A DNA stretch of 64,000 nt from Leeuwenhoekiella aestuarii (GCF_004104055.1 NZ_QOVJ01000002.1:620001-684000); one strand, 5' to 3'. Positions 34,863 through 45,314 are shown, counted from the first letter of the stretch. The notes: generated by a model not told the origin, from the sequence alone. Numbers and translations: made by a program.

Positions 34863-36977
34863 ATGGCCGCTGAAATTGAAAAATCTACTCTGCTTACTAC
34901 GCTTAAAACCTATTTTGGATACGATACCTTTAGAAATCAGCAACGTGAGATTATAGCAACTGTTCTTGCCGGAACTGATGCGATTGTAATTATGCCTACC
35001 GGCGGCGGAAAATCTATTTGTTATCAGCTTCCAGCGTTACATTTTAAAGGCTTAACACTGGTTATTTCTCCCTTAATCGCATTGATGAAAGATCAGGTAG
35101 ATGGTCTAAAAGCAAATGGAATTGAAGCTGACTTTTACAACAGCAGTCAGGGTGCAACGCTTCAGCAAAGTATAATTAACAAAGCGGCAGCGGGTAAATT
35201 AAAATTACTTTATGTTGCTCCCGAAAGTTTAGCAGGCTTGTCGCCTATTCTCAATGAGAATTACATCAGCTGTGTAGCTATTGATGAGGCGCACTGTATC
35301 TCCAGCTGGGGACACGATTTTAGACCTTCTTATCAACAATTGGGCTTTTTAAAGAAAACCCTACCCAAGTCTCCTGTTATAGCTTTAACAGCTACCGCAG
35401 ATAAGGCTACGCGTCAGGATATCGCAGACCAACTCAATATCTCTCACGCACAACAATTTTTAAGTTCTTTTGATCGAAAAAATATCACGTTAGAAGTTCG
35501 TGCTGCAGATAAACGTCTGGATCAGATCAAGCGTTTTTTAGCCAAAAGACCAGATACCAGCGGAATCATTTATTGCCTAAGCCGAAAAACTACAGAAAGT
35601 GTTTCTGAAGCTTTAAAGGTAGAAGGGATCGAAGCTACTTCTTATCATGCTGGTTTAAGTTTTGAAGAGCGTAATAAAGTTCAGGAAGATTTTATTTATG
35701 ATAAAACTCAAGTGGTTTGCGCTACCGTTGCTTTTGGGATGGGGATAGACAAGTCTAATGTGCGCTGGGTAATTCACTACAATATGCCAAAGAATCTTGA
35801 AGGATATTATCAGGAAATTGGTCGGGCGGGTCGTGACGGACTAAAATCTCATGCGTTACTTTTTCACAGTTATGCAGATGTTTTGCAACTCCGTAGGTTT
35901 ACGCAAGGAGCTGGCAATGAAGAAGTACAAAACGCCAAGCTAGACCGTATGAAGCAATATGCCGAAGCAACTACTTGCCGGCGAAAAATATTATTGAGTT
36001 ATTTCGGAGAATTTCTAGAGCAAGATTGTGGTAATTGTGACGTATGTAAAAATCCACCACAGTTTTTTGAAGGAACTATTTTAGCTCAAAAAGCACTTTC
36101 TACCATTGCCCGGGCAAAAGAAACTCAGCCTATAGGTGTGATCATAGATATTTTGCGCGGTGCGAAAAATGCACAGATTCTGGATACTGGTTTGGATCAA
36201 ATTAGTACATATGGGATAGGAGCTGATGTTTCCTGGAAAGACTGGCAACATTATATACTGCAGCTTATTAATCAAGGGTATTGCGAGATTGCTTTTCACC
36301 TAAGAAACAGCCTGCATTTAACTCAATCTAGCAAAGCTGTTTTATTTGAGGGAAAAAAGGTTAGTCTTACTCATCCCACAGAAGCGATAAAACAAGAGGT
36401 TCTCACGGAGAAGAAACCTAAAATCAAAAAAGGAAATGATCTTTTTGAAAAACTTCGTTCTTTGAGATCTGAAATTGCTAAAGAGGAAGAGATACCTGCT
36501 TATTTAGTTTTTAGTGATAAGACCCTAAAAGAAATGGAACAGGTAAGACCTACTACCGAAATGGAGCTTCTTGAAATAAGCGGTGTAGGACAACGCAAAC
36601 TAGATGTCTATGGAGATGCTTTTATTGATGCTATTTTAGATTTTCAACAACAAAAGCTGAAAAAGAAAGGTAGTAAAACTGCAACGCATCAGGTTACTTT
36701 TAATATGCTAAAAGATGGACTTTCAGTTGATGAAGTTGCTAAAAAGAGAGACCTGAAAGATACAACCGTGTACTCCCATTTAGCCAAACTAGCACAAGAT
36801 GGCGCTGATCTGGATTTATACAATTATGTAAGTAAAACAGAAGTGGAACAAATTAAATCTGCTAAAAAGGATCTAGACAATCCAGAAGGGCTCAAGCCTT
36901 ATTTTGAACATTTTGAAGAGAAGATTCCCTATTACAAAATACGTTTAGCACTAACGCTGATTGATATGGAAGGCTAG
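34863..36977 (+). CDS. recQ: ATP-dependent DNA helicase RecQ
   Basis: Superfamily-2 motifs lie in the first about 350 residues: TGGGKSICYQLPAL, DEAHCISSWGHDFRP, and VRWVIHYNMPKNLEGYYQEIGRAGRDG. The zinc-binding RQC segment follows (TTCRRKILLSYF, QDCGNCDVC), then an HRDC domain (about 535-605, TEMELLEISGVGQRKLDVYG). A C-terminal helix-turn-helix extension of the HTH_40 kind is last (NMLKDGLSVDEVAKKRDLKD). Total 704 residues, normal for Bacteroidota. Works in recombination repair and fork restart. Confidence 0.95.
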   Translation: MAAEIEKSTLLTTLKTYFGYDTFRNQQREIIATVLAGTDAIVIMPTGGGKSICYQLPALHFKGLTLVISPLIALMKDQVDGLKANGIEADFYNSSQGATLQQSIINKAAAGKLKLLYVAPESLAGLSPILNENYISCVAIDEAHCISSWGHDFRPSYQQLGFLKKTLPKSPVIALTATADKATRQDIADQLNISHAQQFLSSFDRKNITLEVRAADKRLDQIKRFLAKRPDTSGIIYCLSRKTTESVSEALKVEGIEATSYHAGLSFEERNKVQEDFIYDKTQVVCATVAFGMGIDKSNVRWVIHYNMPKNLEGYYQEIGRAGRDGLKSHALLFHSYADVLQLRRFTQGAGNEEVQNAKLDRMKQYAEATTCRRKILLSYFGEFLEQDCGNCDVCKNPPQFFEGTILAQKALSTIARAKETQPIGVIIDILRGAKNAQILDTGLDQISTYGIGADVSWKDWQHYILQLINQGYCEIAFHLRNSLHLTQSSKAVLFEGKKVSLTHPTEAIKQEVLTEKKPKIKKGNDLFEKLRSLRSEIAKEEEIPAYLVFSDKTLKEMEQVRPTTEMELLEISGVGQRKLDVYGDAFIDAILDFQQQKLKKKGSKTATHQVTFNMLKDGLSVDEVAKKRDLKDTTVYSHLAKLAQDGADLDLYNYVSKTEVEQIKSAKKDLDNPEGLKPYFEHFEEKIPYYKIRLALTLIDMEG

Positions 36978-37676
36978 TTAACGGACTTGCTCAATGGTCA
37001 TAAAGGTACTGTTACCGTTACTACTACTAGCTAATGTTAAGGATAAGGCAGTTATACTTCTAAAAGTGATCTCTTCACCAGCTGCTAGTTGTACAAGTGT
37101 CGAAACTGATCTTACCGGTGGAGATACTTTTACCAATCCTAGGCCTACTTCTACATTGAGATAGTTTTCTTCAGCTATTTTAGAATAGGTTGTTCTACTT
37201 GAATCATTTTTATATATGGCAATACCAAACTCTCCAGCAGAGAGTAAAGAGCTACTTGATCTAAGTTGTGCTGTAATTCTATAAATACCATTAGCTGCAG
37301 CGGTAAAGATACCGGTAGAATTATCATATTCACTTTTAATATCAAAACTCTCATTATCAAATCGTACTCTTTTCTCTCCACTAATGCTTATATCGATCAA
37401 AGCTCCAGAACTAGTAGAAACTCCAGCACGAACTAAAGACTTATCCAAATTAGCAAGCAAGGTCTTTGTGGCAATACGATGCACCACTCCCCGACCATCT
37501 AAAACAACCAGAGAATCTTTTGCTGCTTCATCACTCCCATCATTATAATCACGTATTCTTAATCTGCCATTAATATCAAGCATTACATCTGGATGCGGGT
37601 CTGTAGTCCCCACACCTACTTGGCTAAATACTAGTGTGTTGCATATCAAAAAAAAGAGAAGTAAAAATTTTCGCAT
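36978..37676 (-). CDS. Secreted protein with a C1q/TNF-like domain
   Basis: A signal peptide (MRKFLLLFFLICNTLVFSQ) is followed by VGVGTTDPHPDVMLDINGRLRIRDYNDG. This is the pattern seen at the N-terminus of many Bacteroidota surface proteins that carry a repeated head region. From about residue 90 a jelly-roll C1q-like domain is visible: FDNESFDIKSEYDNSTGIFT, then GIYRITAQLRSSSS, ending STFMTIEQVR. It is probably a surface or extracellular adhesin-like protein; function unknown. The start at 37676 is preferred over 37688. Its stop abuts that of the convergent recQ. Confidence 0.75.
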   Translation of the reverse strand: MRKFLLLFFLICNTLVFSQVGVGTTDPHPDVMLDINGRLRIRDYNDGSDEAAKDSLVVLDGRGVVHRIATKTLLANLDKSLVRAGVSTSSGALIDISISGEKRVRFDNESFDIKSEYDNSTGIFTAAANGIYRITAQLRSSSSLLSAGEFGIAIYKNDSSRTTYSKIAEENYLNVEVGLGLVKVSPPVRSVSTLVQLAAGEEITFRSITALSLTLASSSNGNSTFMTIEQVR

Positions 37677-37688
37677 AAATGATTTCAA

Positions 37689-38075
37689 TTGGTTATTCTA
37701 AATTCCCAATTAATACGATTAAATGCAAGTATATCAGGTTAAAGGGGTGTTTGTACCCTATTAAGTTTTCCCTAAATCCTTTAACTATTATAATTCTACT
37801 TGTAAATTACTGATGTACAGTAGTGAATAATAAAATCAATAATTTTCAATATGTAATATAATTCTTATAAAGAATACGTTAATAATATCATTTGAACTAG
37901 ATTATTGTTATTTTTAAACGCTATTGAAAATTCCTACAAGTAAAATATTACTGAATTATTCTATTTTAAACAATTTTCAGTCAAAAGAGCAAATTTGATA
38001 GCGTAAAAAGGATGAAAAACATCTTTAAAACGACGTAAAACGTCGAATTGTAAATACTTATGTTTCAAAATCAAA
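37689..38075. other. Intergenic stretch upstream of the C1q-like gene
   Basis: About 390 AT-rich bases with no supported reading frame and no clear hairpin. It should contain the promoter of the C1q-like gene. No TAnnTTTG match with a good -33 was found. Confidence 0.4.
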
Positions 38076-38104
38076 AAGGGATAGCTCTATTAGAACCATC
38101 CCTT
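38076..38104 (-). terminator. Probable terminator of the histidine operon
   Basis: AAGGGAT (38076-38082) and ATCCCTT (38098-38104) pair, with an inner TCTA/TAGA stem. On the minus strand a short T-rich tract (TTTTTGATTTT) follows. It sits 23 bases past the hisIE stop. Confidence 0.65.
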
Positions 38105-38126
38105 ATTAATAGAAGTTGTATTAAAA

Positions 38127-38720
38127 TCACTTTTTTCGATCTTCTAAAACATGTTCAATATCCTGAAGTCCAAAACCTTTAGCTTTAAGTAAAATTAGAT
38201 AATGAAAAAGCAAATCGGCACTTTCATTAAGAAACAGATCATCGTCATCATCCTTAGCTTCTATCACAACCTCTACTGCTTCCTCCCCTACCTTCTGAGC
38301 TATCTTATTAATTCCTTTTCTAAAAAGATCGGCAACATAGCTTTTTTCGTTATCCTGATTGGCTTTACGTTCTGCAATAGTTTGCTCAAGATCTGAAAGA
38401 AACCCAAAAGACTGTTCATTATTTTCGCCCCAGCAATTGTCTGTTCCTGTATGACAAGTCGGCCCTTGTGGAATTACACTTATCAATAAAGTATCATTGT
38501 CACAATCGTTTTTTATAGAAACGAGATCTAAAAAATTACCACTTTCTTCACCTTTTGTCCAAAGGCGCTTTTTGCTACGGCTATAGAAGGTTACTTTTTT
38601 AGTTTCATTGGTTTTTAGATATGCTTCTTCATTCATATAACCCAGCATCAAAACTGTTTTTGTTTTAGCGTCCTGAATTATTGCAGGCACCAGGCCCTTT
38701 TCATCATAATTAATTTTCAT
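38127..38720 (-). CDS. hisIE: Bifunctional phosphoribosyl-AMP cyclohydrolase / phosphoribosyl-ATP pyrophosphohydrolase
   Basis: The HisI half (residues 1-105) shows GYMNEEAYLKTNETKKVTFY, SRSKKRLWTKGEESGN and the zinc-binding CDND ... CHTGTDNCW. The HisE half (about 112-197) shows RKGINKIAQKVGEEAVEVVIEAK and the ADLLFHYLILL helix. These are the second and third steps of histidine synthesis. The ATG at 38720 (MKINYDEKGLVPAI) is preferred over 38741 because it matches the family start and leaves a TTCGC/GCGAA hairpin upstream. Last gene of the operon. Confidence 0.95.
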   Translation of the reverse strand: MKINYDEKGLVPAIIQDAKTKTVLMLGYMNEEAYLKTNETKKVTFYSRSKKRLWTKGEESGNFLDLVSIKNDCDNDTLLISVIPQGPTCHTGTDNCWGENNEQSFGFLSDLEQTIAERKANQDNEKSYVADLFRKGINKIAQKVGEEAVEVVIEAKDDDDDLFLNESADLLFHYLILLKAKGFGLQDIEHVLEDRKK

Positions 38721-38734
38721 AACTCTTGAGTTAG

Positions 38735-38748
38735 TTCGCAAAGGCGAA
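38735..38748 (-). other. Start-proximal hairpin before hisIE
   Basis: TTCGC (38735-38739) and GCGAA (38744-38748) pair with a 4-nt loop, 14 bases upstream of the hisIE ATG on the minus strand. Part of the recurrent hairpin set. Confidence 0.5.
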
Positions 38749-38756
38749 AATTTTAT

Positions 38757-39512
38757 TTAAATCCGTACCGGAATATTTTTATTTTTTAATTCGAGTTTCA
38801 ACTCTAGGATGTCAATCTCATGAAAATGAAATACACTCGCTGCCAAAGCTGCATCAGCCTTTCCATTAATGAATGTATCTGTAAAATGATGCATCTTTCC
38901 CGCTCCACCTGAAGCAATAATTGGAATATTGAGCAGTTCACTTAGTTTTGCCAGGGCTTCATCAGCAAAACCGTTTTTAGTACCGTCGTGATCCATTGAC
39001 GTAAATAGGATCTCTCCAGCACCACGCTGCTCTACTTCCTGAGCCCATTCAAACAAATCTAATTCAGTGGGCACTTTACCTCCTACCAAATGCACTGTCC
39101 ATTTCCCATTGATCTGTTTTGCATCAATGGCGACCACAACACATTGTGAACCAAATTTTGCCGCTAACTCATTAATTAACTGCGGATTCTTCACTGCCGA
39201 AGAATTGATAGAGACTTTATCTGCTCCGTTCTGCAATAAAACATCTACATCTTCAACAGAAGAAATTCCGCCACCTACCGTAAACGGAATATTGATCTTT
39301 TCTGCGACGCGCAAAACCAGATCAGCTAAAGTTTTACGACGCTCTTCAGTAGCCGAAATATCGAGAAACACCAACTCGTCTGCACCGGTCTCTGCATACT
39401 TGGCTGCTAATTCTACAGGATCACCGGCATCGCGTAAAGCAACAAAATTGACACCTTTTACAGTTCTTCCGTTTTTGATATCCAGACAAGGAATTATTCG
39501 TTTTGTAAGCAC
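38757..39512 (-). CDS. hisF: Imidazole glycerol phosphate synthase cyclase subunit
   Basis: A TIM barrel of 251 residues starting [22 protein letters not shown]. The catalytic Asp is in CLD and in VVVAIDAKQ, and the phosphate loops are GGGISSV and ASGGAGK. With HisH it converts PRFAR and glutamine-derived ammonia to IGP and AICAR. The gene is preceded by a TTTCCGCC/GGCGGAAA hairpin in the hisA-hisF gap. Confidence 0.97.
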   Translation of the reverse strand: MLTKRIIPCLDIKNGRTVKGVNFVALRDAGDPVELAAKYAETGADELVFLDISATEERRKTLADLVLRVAEKINIPFTVGGGISSVEDVDVLLQNGADKVSINSSAVKNPQLINELAAKFGSQCVVVAIDAKQINGKWTVHLVGGKVPTELDLFEWAQEVEQRGAGEILFTSMDHDGTKNGFADEALAKLSELLNIPIIASGGAGKMHHFTDTFINGKADAALAASVFHFHEIDILELKLELKNKNIPVRI

Positions 39513-39530
39513 GTTATTCTACTTTTTACT

Positions 39531-39571
39531 TTTCCGCCATTCCATAAATAAAGAATAAACTTCGGCGGAAA
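39531..39571 (-). other. Intercistronic hairpin between hisA and hisF
   Basis: TTTCCGCC (39531-39538) and GGCGGAAA (39564-39571) are perfectly complementary, with a 25-nt loop. The stem ends 18 bases upstream of the hisF ATG. Same sequence theme as the other start-proximal hairpins. Confidence 0.6.
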
Positions 39572-39576
39572 ACTCA

Positions 39577-40329
39577 TTATTGATTCACTATAAATCCTTC
39601 CAATTGTTTCATTGAAATTCTTCCTTCATAAATGGCTTTACCGATAATGGTTCCTTCGCAACCCAGTTCAGCTAGTTTTGGTAATTCATCAAAATCAGAG
39701 ATACCACCTGAGGCTATTAGTTTAAAGTTCTTGACTGGCCCTTCTACATGCTCACCCTGACATTCTTCTAATATTTTCTTATAAAGATCAAAAGAGGGGC
39801 CTTCCAACATTCCGTCTTTGCTGATGTCTGTACAAATAACGTAAGAAATGCCTTCTTTCTGATACTCCTGTATAAACGGAATCAATTCTTCTTTAGATTC
39901 CTCTAACCAACCGCTAACGGCTACTTTTTCATCTTTAGCATCAGCTCCAAGAATGATTTTATCTGCACCAAAATTTGTTAACCAACTTTTAAAAGTCTCT
40001 CTATCTTTTACTGCAATGCTTCCTCCTGTAATTTGACTAGCACCACTTTCAAAAGCGATACGCAAATCATCATCGGTTTTTAAGCCACCACCAAAATCGA
40101 TTTTAAGGGAGGTTTGTGAAGCGATTTGCTCCAGAACTTTATGGTTTACTATATGTTTACTTTTCGCTCCGTCCAGATCAACCAGATGTAAAAATTTAAT
40201 TCCGTGTGCTTCAAATTCTTTAGCAACTTCTAACGGACTCTCGTTGTAAACCTTTTTAGTATCATAATCCCCTTTAGAAAGGCGTACGCACTTCCCGTCA
40301 ATAATATCTATTGCTGGTATAATTCTCAT
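39577..40329 (-). CDS. hisA: ProFAR isomerase
   Basis: 1-(5-phosphoribosyl)-5-[(5-phosphoribosylamino)methylideneamino]imidazole-4-carboxamide isomerase, a TIM barrel of 250 residues. The start is [22 protein letters not shown], with the catalytic Asp in AIDI and the second Asp in [12 protein letters not shown]. Phosphate loops are [11 protein letters not shown] and [11 protein letters not shown]. Its start overlaps the end of hisH by 4 bp, so the two are translationally coupled. Confidence 0.97.
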   Translation of the reverse strand: MRIIPAIDIIDGKCVRLSKGDYDTKKVYNESPLEVAKEFEAHGIKFLHLVDLDGAKSKHIVNHKVLEQIASQTSLKIDFGGGLKTDDDLRIAFESGASQITGGSIAVKDRETFKSWLTNFGADKIILGADAKDEKVAVSGWLEESKEELIPFIQEYQKEGISYVICTDISKDGMLEGPSFDLYKKILEECQGEHVEGPVKNFKLIASGGISDFDELPKLAELGCEGTIIGKAIYEGRISMKQLEGFIVNQ

Positions 40330-40907
40330 AAACTCAAGAAATTTTTAAGTATTTGTTCTCCAACGACACCTGATTTTTCCGGGTGAAATTGCACTCCGTA
40401 AAAATTTTCTTTTTGCAAAGCCGAAGCATAGTCGAGCTCATAATGTGTCGTTGCAATCATTTCAGCACATTTTGGCGCATAAAAACTATGAACCAGGTAC
40501 ATATGTGAGTTTTCAGGAATACTGGTCAAAAACTCGCTTTGCAAGTTTGTAATTTCATTCCAGCCTATTTGTGGAACTTTTACTTCTTTTGAAAACTTTA
40601 TCACATCTACATTAAAAATACCAAGTCCGGTAGTATCTCCTTCTGTAGAATGGTTACACATCAATTGCATACCCAGACATATACCCAGAACCGGTTGTTT
40701 TAAGGTTGGAATGATCTTATCTAATCCAGTAGCTTTTAGTTTAGCCATAGCACTGCTCGCCTCCCCTACGCCAGGAAAAATAACTTTATCTGCAGCTTTT
40801 ATTTCTTCAGCATCATCAGAAAGTACCGCATCTATTCCCAATCGTTTAAAAGCGAATTTGATGCTTTGTATATTTCCGGCACCGTAGTTTATAATTACTA
40901 ATTTCAT
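40326..40907 (-). CDS. hisH: Imidazole glycerol phosphate synthase glutaminase subunit
   Basis: Class I glutamine amidotransferase of 193 residues. The nucleophile Cys is in [12 protein letters not shown] and the His/Glu of the triad in [15 protein letters not shown]. The oxyanion-strand segment is [16 protein letters not shown]. Supplies ammonia to HisF. Overlaps hisA by 4 bp. Confidence 0.97.
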   Translation of the reverse strand: MKLVIINYGAGNIQSIKFAFKRLGIDAVLSDDAEEIKAADKVIFPGVGEASSAMAKLKATGLDKIIPTLKQPVLGICLGMQLMCNHSTEGDTTGLGIFNVDVIKFSKEVKVPQIGWNEITNLQSEFLTSIPENSHMYLVHSFYAPKCAEMIATTHYELDYASALQKENFYGVQFHPEKSGVVGEQILKNFLSL

Positions 40908-40917
40908 TTTTTAAACT

Positions 40918-42075
40918 TTAGAGCATTCCTTTTGTACTAGGCAAAACCATTTTATCAGGATCCCGTTTTACGGCTACTTTTATCGCTTTTGCAAAAGCTT
41001 TAAAAATGGCTTCAATTTTATGATGCTCATTGGTTCCTTCAGCTTTTACATTAAGATTCGCTCTGGCTCCATCGGTGAAAGATTTAAAAAAATGATAGAA
41101 CATTTCTGTTGGCATTTCTCCTATTTTCTCGCGTTTAAAATCTGCTTCCCAAACCAACCAGTTTCTGCCACCAAAATCAATTGCTACCTGTGCCAGACAG
41201 TCATCCATAGGCAGGCAAAATCCATAACGCTCTATACCAAGTTTATTTCCCAAAGCTTTGGCAAAGACTTCTCCCAGAGCAATTGCAGTATCTTCAATCG
41301 TATGGTGCTCATCAACTTCCAGATCGCCATCTACGCGAATCTTTAAATCCATAGAACCGTGGCGGGCCAACTGATCTAACATATGATCAAAAAAGGCTAA
41401 ACCGGTTTTGATATCACTTTTTCCGGTTCCGTCCAAGTTGAGTTCTATTTCAATATCGGTTTCATTTGTTTTTCTTGAAATGGAAGCGGTACGCTCTTTT
41501 AACTTTAAAAACTCATAGATCTCTTTCCAATCATTAGTTTCAAGAGCAATATAACTTTCTAATTCTTCACGCTTTGTAGTGATTTCATCAGAACCTAAAT
41601 CAGTATGATCGTTTATAAAAATTCCTTTAGCACCTAAATTTTTTGCTAGTTCGATATCTGTAATACGATCTCCAAAAACAAAGCTGTTTTCTAAATCATA
41701 TTCATCAGAGAAAAATTCGGTAAGCATACCAGTTCCTGGCTTACGCGTATTTGCATTTTCTTCAGGAAAAGTTTTGTCTATGAAAACATCGTCAAAAATC
41801 ACACCTTCATTTTCGAAGGATTTTAAAATGAAATTATGCACAGGCCAAAAGGTATCTTCAGGGAAAATATCAGTTCCTAAACCATCTTGATTGGTAATCA
41901 TCACTAGTTTATAATCGAGCTCTTTTGCGATTTTACTTAAATATCTAAAAACTTTTGGGTAAAAGGTTACTTTTTCAAAAGCATCGACCTGATAGCCGGG
42001 TGGTTCTTGTATAATCGTTCCGTCGCGATCTATAAACAGGACTTTTTGTTTTTTGGTGGTAGTTTCGGTAGTCAT
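40918..42075 (-). CDS. hisB: Bifunctional histidinol-phosphatase / imidazoleglycerol-phosphate dehydratase
   Basis: The N-terminal HAD phosphatase (residues 1-190) shows [20 protein letters not shown] and [15 protein letters not shown]. The C-terminal IGP dehydratase (about 197-385) shows [35 protein letters not shown] and [17 protein letters not shown], with the metal-binding His pairs. It therefore catalyses steps 6 and 8. The fused form is also found in enterobacteria. Confidence 0.96.
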   Translation of the reverse strand: MTTETTTKKQKVLFIDRDGTIIQEPPGYQVDAFEKVTFYPKVFRYLSKIAKELDYKLVMITNQDGLGTDIFPEDTFWPVHNFILKSFENEGVIFDDVFIDKTFPEENANTRKPGTGMLTEFFSDEYDLENSFVFGDRITDIELAKNLGAKGIFINDHTDLGSDEITTKREELESYIALETNDWKEIYEFLKLKERTASISRKTNETDIEIELNLDGTGKSDIKTGLAFFDHMLDQLARHGSMDLKIRVDGDLEVDEHHTIEDTAIALGEVFAKALGNKLGIERYGFCLPMDDCLAQVAIDFGGRNWLVWEADFKREKIGEMPTEMFYHFFKSFTDGARANLNVKAEGTNEHHKIEAIFKAFAKAIKVAVKRDPDKMVLPSTKGML

Positions 42076-42081
42076 ATTTTA

Positions 42082-43134
42082 TTAAGCTAGTTCTTTTAGT
42101 GCAGCAATTAGTTTCTCGTTTTCGGCAGGAGTTCCCACGGTGAACCGCAGCGTATTTTCACATAATGCCTGTGTGCTTCTGTTGCGTACTACAATTCCTT
42201 TTTTGATTAATTGATCGTATCGTTTATCAGCATCATCTACTCTGGCCAAAATAAAATTAGCCTCTGTAGGGAATATTTTATCAACAAAATTTACTTGAAG
42301 TAACACTTTAGATAAGACTTCTCTTTCGGTTAAAATTGAGCTTATTTCCTTTTGAATACTATCTGCATCCAAGATGCGTTCTAAGGCTTTTTTCTGAGTG
42401 AGTTCATTTACATTGTACGGAGGTTTAATTTTGTTGAGTACCGCTATAATCGCTGCGGAAGCATAACAAATTCCTAACCGTATTCCGGCTAAACCATAAG
42501 CTTTTGAAAGGGTTTGAATAATTACCAAATTTGGATAATTATGAAGTTTTGTTGACCAACTTTCACCTTTCATAAAATCAACATAAGCTTCATCAACAAC
42601 GACTATTCCTTTAAACGATTCTAACAATTCGCTAATCTTTTCTGCTTCAAAACTATTTGCAGTAGGATTGTTGGGAGAACATAGAAAGATCATTTTAGTC
42701 TGGTGATCTACCTGCTCTAAAACTTGCGCTACATTCGGCTGAAAGTGTTCAGTAAGCAATACTTCACGATTTGCAATATCATTAGTAGCTGCGAGTACAC
42801 TATACATACCGTATGTAGGTGGCAGTGTAATTACATTGTCTTTTTTAGGTTCGCAAAAGGCTCTAAACAATAAATCTAAAACTTCGTCGCTCCCATTTCC
42901 TAAAAGAATCTGATCTGTAGGAACCCGCTTTGCAGTTGATAAATGCTGCTTTAAAGTTATTTGTTGCGGATCTGGATATCGGTTTACCCCATTATTATAT
43001 GGATTCTCATTAGCATCCAGAAAAATCATATCCTCATTAAAATCTTTAAACTCATCACGAGCTGAAGAATACGGCTTGAGTTTTGAAACATTTTCACGCA
43101 CCAGCCTTTCTAAATTAAATGTTGAAGTACTCAT
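42082..43134 (-). CDS. hisC: Histidinol-phosphate aminotransferase
   Basis: Fold-type I PLP enzyme of 350 residues. It shows LDANENPYNNGVNRYPDPQQ at the N-terminus, ILLGNGSDEVLDLLFRAF, SPNNPTANSF, VVDEAYVDF, and the PLP lysine in IQTLSKAYGLAGIRLG. Converts imidazole-acetol phosphate to histidinol phosphate. Two bases separate it from hisD. Confidence 0.96.
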   Translation of the reverse strand: MSTSTFNLERLVRENVSKLKPYSSARDEFKDFNEDMIFLDANENPYNNGVNRYPDPQQITLKQHLSTAKRVPTDQILLGNGSDEVLDLLFRAFCEPKKDNVITLPPTYGMYSVLAATNDIANREVLLTEHFQPNVAQVLEQVDHQTKMIFLCSPNNPTANSFEAEKISELLESFKGIVVVDEAYVDFMKGESWSTKLHNYPNLVIIQTLSKAYGLAGIRLGICYASAAIIAVLNKIKPPYNVNELTQKKALERILDADSIQKEISSILTEREVLSKVLLQVNFVDKIFPTEANFILARVDDADKRYDQLIKKGIVVRNRSTQALCENTLRFTVGTPAENEKLIAALKELA

Positions 43135-43136
43135 AA

Positions 43137-44426
43137 TTAGTTTTTAGCTAATTTATTTAAACGTAATGTAACCGCATTTTTGTGAGCCTGTAAGCCTTCT
43201 GCTTCAGCCATTAATTCAATTGCGTTACCTATATTTTTTATACCTTCAGGAGACAATTCCTGAAAGGTCATACTCTTCGTAAAGCTATCTAGATTTACAC
43301 CACTGTACTGTTTTGCATAACCATTTGTTGGTAATGTATGATTAGTTCCTGAAGCATAATCTCCGGCACTTTCCGGCGTATAATTGCCTATAAAAACCGA
43401 CCCTGCGTTAGCGATATTATCTACATAAAATGCATTATCATTGGTCGCAACAATAAAATGTTCCGGACCGTATTCATCTATCAATTCAAGAGCTGTTTTA
43501 TGATCTTTTACATAAATGAGCTTACTATTTGCAATAGCTTTTTCAGCAATAGATTTACGGGGGAGTTGAACCAATTGAGTATTGATTTCATCTTCCACAG
43601 AAACAATCAATCCTTTTGAAGTTGAGACCAAAATCACTTGACTGTCAACACCGTGCTCAGCCTGGCTCAATAAGTCTGAAGCTACAAAAGAAGCATCTGC
43701 AGTATCATCTGCAACTATCAGTAATTCTGAGGGACCAGCCGGCATATCTATACTCACATTGTATTTTGTCGCCATTTGCTTTGCAACAGTCACAAACTGA
43801 TTACCGGGACCAAAAATTTTATACACTTTAGAAATACTTTCAGTACCAAAGGTCATTGCTCCTATGGCTTGAATACCCCCTACTTTGTAAATTTTATCAA
43901 TACCACAAAGTTGAGCTGTAAATAAAATCGCCGGGTTGATGTTACCGTTCTTGTCTGGTGGAGTACACAAAACAACTTCTTTACATCCTGCAATTTTAGC
44001 AGGAATCGCGAGCATCAATATTGTCGAAAAAAGTGGCGCTGTACCACCGGGAATATAAAGTCCAACCTTTTGAATGGGTCGTTTCTCTTGCCAGCAAATA
44101 ACGCCCGGAGCAGTTTCAACACTTACAGGAGTTGTTTTTTGTGCTTGGTGAAATACTTCTATATTCTTTTTAGCAAGTTCTATTGCTTCTTTTAAATCTT
44201 GTGAAAGCTCATTTACCGAAGTATTTATTTCATCTTGCTGTACTTCAAGATTATTTATCAAAATTCCATCAAACTTCTCTGTATACTGCTTAACAGCAGA
44301 GTCACCATAAGATTTAATATTGTCAAAAATCTCAAGAACCGTACTTTCAATCTGATCGTAAGTCTGCGTTGGGCGTTTAAGAATTTCTGCCCAGGTAGAA
44401 CGATCTGGATTTTCTATTTTATTCAT
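43137..44426 (-). CDS. hisD: Histidinol dehydrogenase
   Basis: A zinc-dependent NAD enzyme of 429 residues for the last two oxidations to histidine. Signature segments are GLYIPGGTAPLFSTILMLAI, DMPAGPSELLIVADD, LLSQAEHGVDSQVILV (zinc Gln/His) and GTNHTLPTNGYAK. Preceded by a perfect TTTCGCA/TGCGAAA hairpin 11 bases upstream of the ATG. Confidence 0.96.
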   Translation of the reverse strand: MNKIENPDRSTWAEILKRPTQTYDQIESTVLEIFDNIKSYGDSAVKQYTEKFDGILINNLEVQQDEINTSVNELSQDLKEAIELAKKNIEVFHQAQKTTPVSVETAPGVICWQEKRPIQKVGLYIPGGTAPLFSTILMLAIPAKIAGCKEVVLCTPPDKNGNINPAILFTAQLCGIDKIYKVGGIQAIGAMTFGTESISKVYKIFGPGNQFVTVAKQMATKYNVSIDMPAGPSELLIVADDTADASFVASDLLSQAEHGVDSQVILVSTSKGLIVSVEDEINTQLVQLPRKSIAEKAIANSKLIYVKDHKTALELIDEYGPEHFIVATNDNAFYVDNIANAGSVFIGNYTPESAGDYASGTNHTLPTNGYAKQYSGVNLDSFTKSMTFQELSPEGIKNIGNAIELMAEAEGLQAHKNAVTLRLNKLAKN

Positions 44427-44437
44427 AGCTTTTATCT

Positions 44438-44453
44438 TTTCGCATTTGCGAAA
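44438..44453 (-). other. Start-proximal palindrome between hisG and hisD
   Basis: TTTCGCA (44438-44444) TT TGCGAAA (44447-44453) is a perfect hairpin 11 bases upstream of the hisD ATG; its distal edge touches the hisG stop. Best-formed member of the hairpin set. Confidence 0.65.
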
Positions 44454-45314
44454 TTACAATACCATTTTTTCGATATCACTAACTAGAATTCCCTGAGCTC
44501 CAGAATCTTTTAATTTGTCTATAACCTCCCAGAATTCATTTTTATCAATTACTGAATGTACACTGCTCCATCCTTCTTCTGCAAGCGGAAGAACTGTAGG
44601 GCTTTTCATCCCGGGAAGCATTTTTATGATTTCATCTAAACGATCATTAGGTGCATTAAGCAATACATATTTATAATCGCGACCTTTTAGAACAGATTGT
44701 ATTCTGAAAAGTAGTTTATCTAAGATTTCTTGACGCTCTGTGTCTATTTTAGACGAAACAGCAAGCACAGCCTCAGACTTGAGCATTACTTCAACCTCTT
44801 TAAGCCCGTTTTTAAATAACGTGCTCCCGCTTGAAACAATATCACAAATAGCATCGGCAAGACCAATATTGGGTGCAATCTCTACAGACCCGTTAATTAT
44901 ATGCAAATCAGCTTTTACATTAAATTGAGAAAGGTACCCTAAAACAGTATTAGGATAAGACGTTGCAATCTTTTTACCCTCAAAGTCCTTTACAGAATCA
45001 TATTTGGTTCCTTTAGGAACAGCTAGTGAAACACGACATTTTGAAAAACCCAACTTTTGAGCAATGGCTATGTCGTCTCCTTTTTCTATCAAAACGTTTT
45101 CTCCAATTATAGCGATATCTACAACCCCATCTCTCAAATACTGAGGTATATCACCATTACGCAAATAAAACACCTCTAATGGAAAATTTGCAGCACTGGC
45201 CTTGAGTTGATCGCGCCCGTTATCTATAGATACTCCGCAATCTTTTAAAATTTGCAGAGAGTCTTCATTAAGTCTGCCTGATTTTTGAATAGCAATTCTA
45301 ATTTTTTTTGTCAT
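44454..45314 (-). CDS. hisG: ATP phosphoribosyltransferase (long form)
   Basis: Catalyses the first step of histidine synthesis. The 286 residues from the ATG at 45314 (MTKKIRIAIQKSGRLNEDSL) include the periplasmic-binding-like catalytic core (GDIPQYLRDGVVDIAIIGEN, ADAICDIVSSGSTL). A C-terminal ACT-like domain of the long HisG form follows (VLPLAEEGWSSVHSVI), which gives histidine feedback inhibition. The frame is open to 45398, but that part overlaps the attenuator hairpin and is not coding. First structural gene of the operon. Confidence 0.95.
   Translation of the reverse strand: MTKKIRIAIQKSGRLNEDSLQILKDCGVSIDNGRDQLKASAANFPLEVFYLRNGDIPQYLRDGVVDIAIIGENVLIEKGDDIAIAQKLGFSKCRVSLAVPKGTKYDSVKDFEGKKIATSYPNTVLGYLSQFNVKADLHIINGSVEIAPNIGLADAICDIVSSGSTLFKNGLKEVEVMLKSEAVLAVSSKIDTERQEILDKLLFRIQSVLKGRDYKYVLLNAPNDRLDEIIKMLPGMKSPTVLPLAEEGWSSVHSVIDKNEFWEVIDKLKDSGAQGILVSDIEKMVL

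Noticed and set aside
39067-39558. 163-codon plus-strand ORF antisense to hisF
   Set aside because: Shadow of a strongly conserved his gene; low-complexity Ser/Thr composition.
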